Shown here: piece after piece, positions 61,946 to 64,000 of the stretch
How the letters are laid out: each line of letters begins with the position of its first letter
Position numbering within the stretch: position 1 is the first letter of the stretch
Assembly: GCF_030253575.1 (NCBI RefSeq)
Contig: NC_080560.1
Location: 10,908,501-10,972,500, forward strand
DNA length: 64,000 nucleotides
Source: Rhododendron vialii
Taxonomy: Eukaryota; Streptophyta; Magnoliopsida; Ericales; Ericaceae
Direction of reading: 5' to 3'
Program-made: the position numbers and the translations under genes
The notes under the pieces: generated by a model
Seen by the model: only the letters and a program-made list of their open reading frames with translations
Database searches by the model: none
What the model was told of the DNA's origin: nothing

Positions 61946-62891
61946 CGTATGTCTTGAACAGCGATCTGTCCTTGCACACATGAACCGTAGCCCCGGAATC
62001 AAACCACCACCCAGAAGATGTGTCTGCCATATTGATTTCAGTCACCATTGCGACCAACTGGTCTTCCACCATATTGGCAGAAGTTTTTTGCTTCTTGGAG
62101 CGACAATCTTTAGCGTAGTGCCCTTTTTTACCGCAATTGTAGCATTTATCGTTCTTCTTCTTATTGTTCCTCTTCCTTTTGTTGTTGGGACGGTTAGAAC
62201 TAGAACCAAATCCAGATTCAATGTTATGAACATCAGTTTTAAAAGAATTCTCTCCCTTCTTATCTCTATTACGAGATTCCTCTTCAATTCGGAGATGTTT
62301 CTGAATTTGCTCAAGGGAGAAATCTTCCGCCTTATGCAGAAGTTTCTTCCTGTAGCCTTTCCACGACGACGGCAATTTTGCAATAATAGCCCCAACTTGA
62401 AAAGCCTCAGGAAGAATGATGTTCATACTACTGATGTTATTAACAACAGTTTGCAAAGCATGAATCTGGTCTAAAATGGGCTTGGTATCAATCATACGAA
62501 AATCGAAGTATTCGGCAATTAGAAATTTGTTTGTACCTTCTTCTTGAACCTTATACTTGAATTCCAGAGCATTCCAAATTTCTGTTGCAGTCTTTGTTTC
62601 TTCGTAAAAATCATAGAGACGATCTGACAAAGCATGCAAAATATGCCCACGGCACATCAACGCATCTTCGGCACGTTGAAGCCTTTGTTCCTTGAATTTA
62701 TCTGCTCCCGACTCCGGAGGGTCTGGAATTGGTTGAGTGTTCGGATCAAGGATGTAGTATAACTTCAATGCAGTTAGAAGGAAAATCATCTTGTCTTTCC
62801 AACGGGTGAAGTTGTTGCCATCAAACTGATCCAACTTGATGAGATCCTGATTCATCATCTTAATAGAAGACTCGTTCTTCGCCGCTGCCAT
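61905..62891 (-). CDS. Copia gag and protease
   Basis: Starts with ATG at 62891, 23 bases after the 5' LTR. Encodes a UBN2-type capsid region ([20 protein letters not shown]-like [26 protein letters not shown]), a basic linker with runs of Lys/Arg/Asn, a CCHC zinc knuckle ([14 protein letters not shown]), and the aspartic protease motif WFDSGA. The frame leaves the family pattern at an A6 tract (plus-strand T6 at 61940-61945) and stops at 61905. Gag packages the RNA and forms the particle; the protease processes the polyprotein. Confidence 0.92.
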   Translation of the reverse strand: MAAAKNESSIKMMNQDLIKLDQFDGNNFTRWKDKMIFLLTALKLYYILDPNTQPIPDPPESGADKFKEQRLQRAEDALMCRGHILHALSDRLYDFYEETKTATEIWNALEFKYKVQEEGTNKFLIAEYFDFRMIDTKPILDQIHALQTVVNNISSMNIILPEAFQVGAIIAKLPSSWKGYRKKLLHKAEDFSLEQIQKHLRIEEESRNRDKKGENSFKTDVHNIESGFGSSSNRPNNKRKRNNKKKNDKCYNCGKKGHYAKDCRSKKQKTSANMVEDQLVAMVTEINMADTSSGWWFDSGATVHVCKDRSLFKTYEKTGWSRSANGKP

Positions 62892-62913
62892 GATCGGAAA
62901 TTACGTTCTAAAT
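62892..62913 (-). promoter_or_regulatory. Leader/primer-binding position with non-canonical sequence
   Basis: The 22-nt leader between the 5' LTR and the gag ATG lacks the usual TGG start of a tRNA-type primer-binding site. Instead, bases 62898-62912 are exactly complementary to 62977-62991 inside the adjacent LTR (15 of 15; TTTAGAACGTAATTT and AAATTACGTTCTAAA). The meaning is discussed among the findings. Confidence 0.7.
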
Positions 62914-63464
62914 TGTTGGGACAAAAGTTAAGATGATGAGATTCGAAGACTTTGAAGCGTATCTAAAGACACTATCTTTAGAACGTAATTTGCCCCCACT
63001 CGATAGAGTTTGTTGTTGGGTTCAGGCAAAGTCGTCCCCAGGATTCAACAAAGCCTTAGGGTGAAGACTTGCAACCAACAAAATTGAAAGACTTCCAAGA
63101 AATCCTTTTTTCTACTGTAACTATTATGAGAGAGATGATATCTTTTGTGGAGCAGTAAAAAACGTTGGGGTGGAGGAGTTTATATTGATACATAAGTGCT
63201 CTTTGGGAAAGGTTACAACTCTTGAAAGAATCACATCACTTGGAAGAGTAATCACACCCTTTCATTTAAGCAACGCACCCCTGGAGCAATTAGTTTCTCT
63301 TCACACCCATTCGTTTAAAAGACATCCATTCGTTCAATTAAAATCGGACCGTTGATCAGGCGCTCCAACTCCAACAGTTTTAGACCGTTGATTTTTGTTA
63401 ACGAACCGGAACCACGCGATGTGTACGAAGTGTATAATCAAACATGAGACAAAATGTCTCAACA
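62914..63464 (-). repeat. 5' LTR of the copia element
   Basis: The promoter LTR for this minus-strand element. A TATAAA (63179-63184 on the minus strand) lies about half-way along, which would put the transcript start near 63150 and leave an R-U5 of roughly 230 nt. The 551-bp length equals that of the 3' LTR. Confidence 0.95.
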
Positions 63465-63546
63465 AAATACATTGCTTAATTGATTAGCTAAAGGGTTATG
63501 ATGGGTTTAAAGAACATACAATAAAGAAAGAAAACCAAAGGACACC

Positions 63547-63548
<2 letters not shown>

Positions 63549-63583
<35 letters not shown>
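63549..63583. repeat. (GA)n microsatellite
   Basis: An uninterrupted GA run followed by a short GT run, right of the copia element. Confidence 0.85.
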
Positions 63584-63697
63584 TGTGTTATCGTCACCCT
63601 TAACATGGCCAGAAGTTTCATATTACCTCTCTGTCGGTCAATAAAAATAAATATCAGGTGCAACCAAATTGACGACGGATTTGCCACATTAGCATAT

Positions 63698-63966
63698 GCG
63701 AGCTATCATTTTGACCATAGGAAACATTCATTTTATAGAACACGTAAAAAAAATGACGATGCCAAGATTCATGTTTATCAGAGGTCGATAAATGCATGAT
63801 CAGAACACATTTATAATATTAACTCACACAAAAGACAAAAGTGTTCTGATGATACATTTATCGGTTATAGATAAATATGAATTTTCGGCGTGCTCTATAA
63901 AGTGGGTGTGTAAGTAGACTTTTCCTATAAAGTGAACAATCCCGATCATCAAAATGACAGAGAGCC
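63698..63966. mobile_element. Degenerate foldback MITE at the right edge
   Basis: ATTCATGTTTATCAGAGGTC...GATCAGAACAC (63768-63811) is inverted by GTGTTCTGATGATACATTTA...TAAATATGAA (63841-63883). Outer parts (TATAGAACACG/CGTGCTCTATA and ATTTTGA/TCAAAAT) also pair. The ends are eroded and no TSD was fixed. Confidence 0.55.
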
Positions 63967-64000
63967 CATATGGTAATGTCGCAAATCAATTGTAAGTTTT

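Larger units (their letters stand above)
57863..63464 (-). mobile_element. Complete Ty1/copia LTR retrotransposon, 5.6 kb, recent
   Basis: Bounded by two 551-bp LTRs (57863-58413, 62914-63464) and by the 5-bp target duplication AAATA at 57858-57862 and 63465-63469. Order on the minus strand: 5' LTR, leader, gag, protease, integrase, reverse transcriptase, RNase H, polypurine tract, 3' LTR; integrase before reverse transcriptase is the copia order. By eye the LTRs differ at only two positions, so insertion is recent. One frameshift separates gag-protease from pol; otherwise the reading frames are open throughout. Confidence 0.97.

Noticed and set aside
61980..62474. A 164-codon plus-strand frame
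   Set aside because: Antisense shadow of the copia gag region.

Overview
The window reads as nuclear DNA of a flowering plant, most likely a woody eudicot. The genes are split by GT-AG introns, the spacers are AT-rich and crowded with plant-type transposable elements, and the protein families are plant ones: a small-molecule O-methyltransferase, an R2R3-MYB fragment, a RABA1 GTPase and a ROP/RAC GTPase. I could not place the species. There is no sign of bacterial or organellar DNA, no CRISPR array, and I found no tRNA or rRNA gene.

Layout. (1) 1-16.4 kb is a decayed, transposon-rich region. It holds exon 1 of an O-methyltransferase (OMT) that runs off the left edge, an OPA3 exon-1 pseudogene, and a broken OMT pseudogene split in two by foreign DNA that includes a 2.3-kb solo LTR. 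A captured-looking gene fragment, a MYB R3 fragment, a 1.2-kb inverted repeat and many small nested elements fill the rest. The order OMT(-)/OPA3(+) occurs twice, so the region looks like an old head-to-head tandem duplication in which one partner of each pair decayed. (2) 16.6-22.1 kb is an intact four-exon OPA3-like gene with a SINE, a MULE-type foldback element and a TRIM in its three introns. (3) 22.4-28.5 kb is intergenic: a Harbinger-like element, a Stowaway MITE and a roughly 100-bp satellite array built around an AACGTT-centred palindrome. (4) 29.8-32.6 kb is a RING-H2 E3 ligase gene (ZFP1-like) with an internal exon duplication. (5) 33.9-36.8 kb is a two-exon RABA1 GTPase on the minus strand. 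(6) 38.3-53.7 kb is a 19-exon TypA/BipA-type translational GTPase (672 aa) on the minus strand, probably mitochondrial. (7) 55.6-57.4 kb is a seven-exon ROP GTPase (196 aa) on the minus strand with one apparent GC-AG intron. (8) 57.9-63.5 kb is a nearly intact, very young Ty1/copia retrotransposon in the same orientation as ROP, its 3' LTR starting about 440 bp upstream of the ROP start codon.

The genes do not form a pathway. RABA1 and ROP both belong to membrane-traffic and polarity signalling, OPA3 and TypA both point to mitochondria, and the RING protein would act in ubiquitylation; these are ordinary scattered plant loci. Exon joins were worked out by hand from splice signals and reading phase. 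For OPA3, RABA1, TypA and ROP every junction keeps the frame. The 5' end of the RING gene is unresolved. The most unusual signals are in the repeats: the copia leader that is complementary to its own LTR, the copia LTR facing ROP, the solo LTR packed with CTACCGGTAG palindromes, the palindromic satellite and the 1.2-kb inverted repeat.
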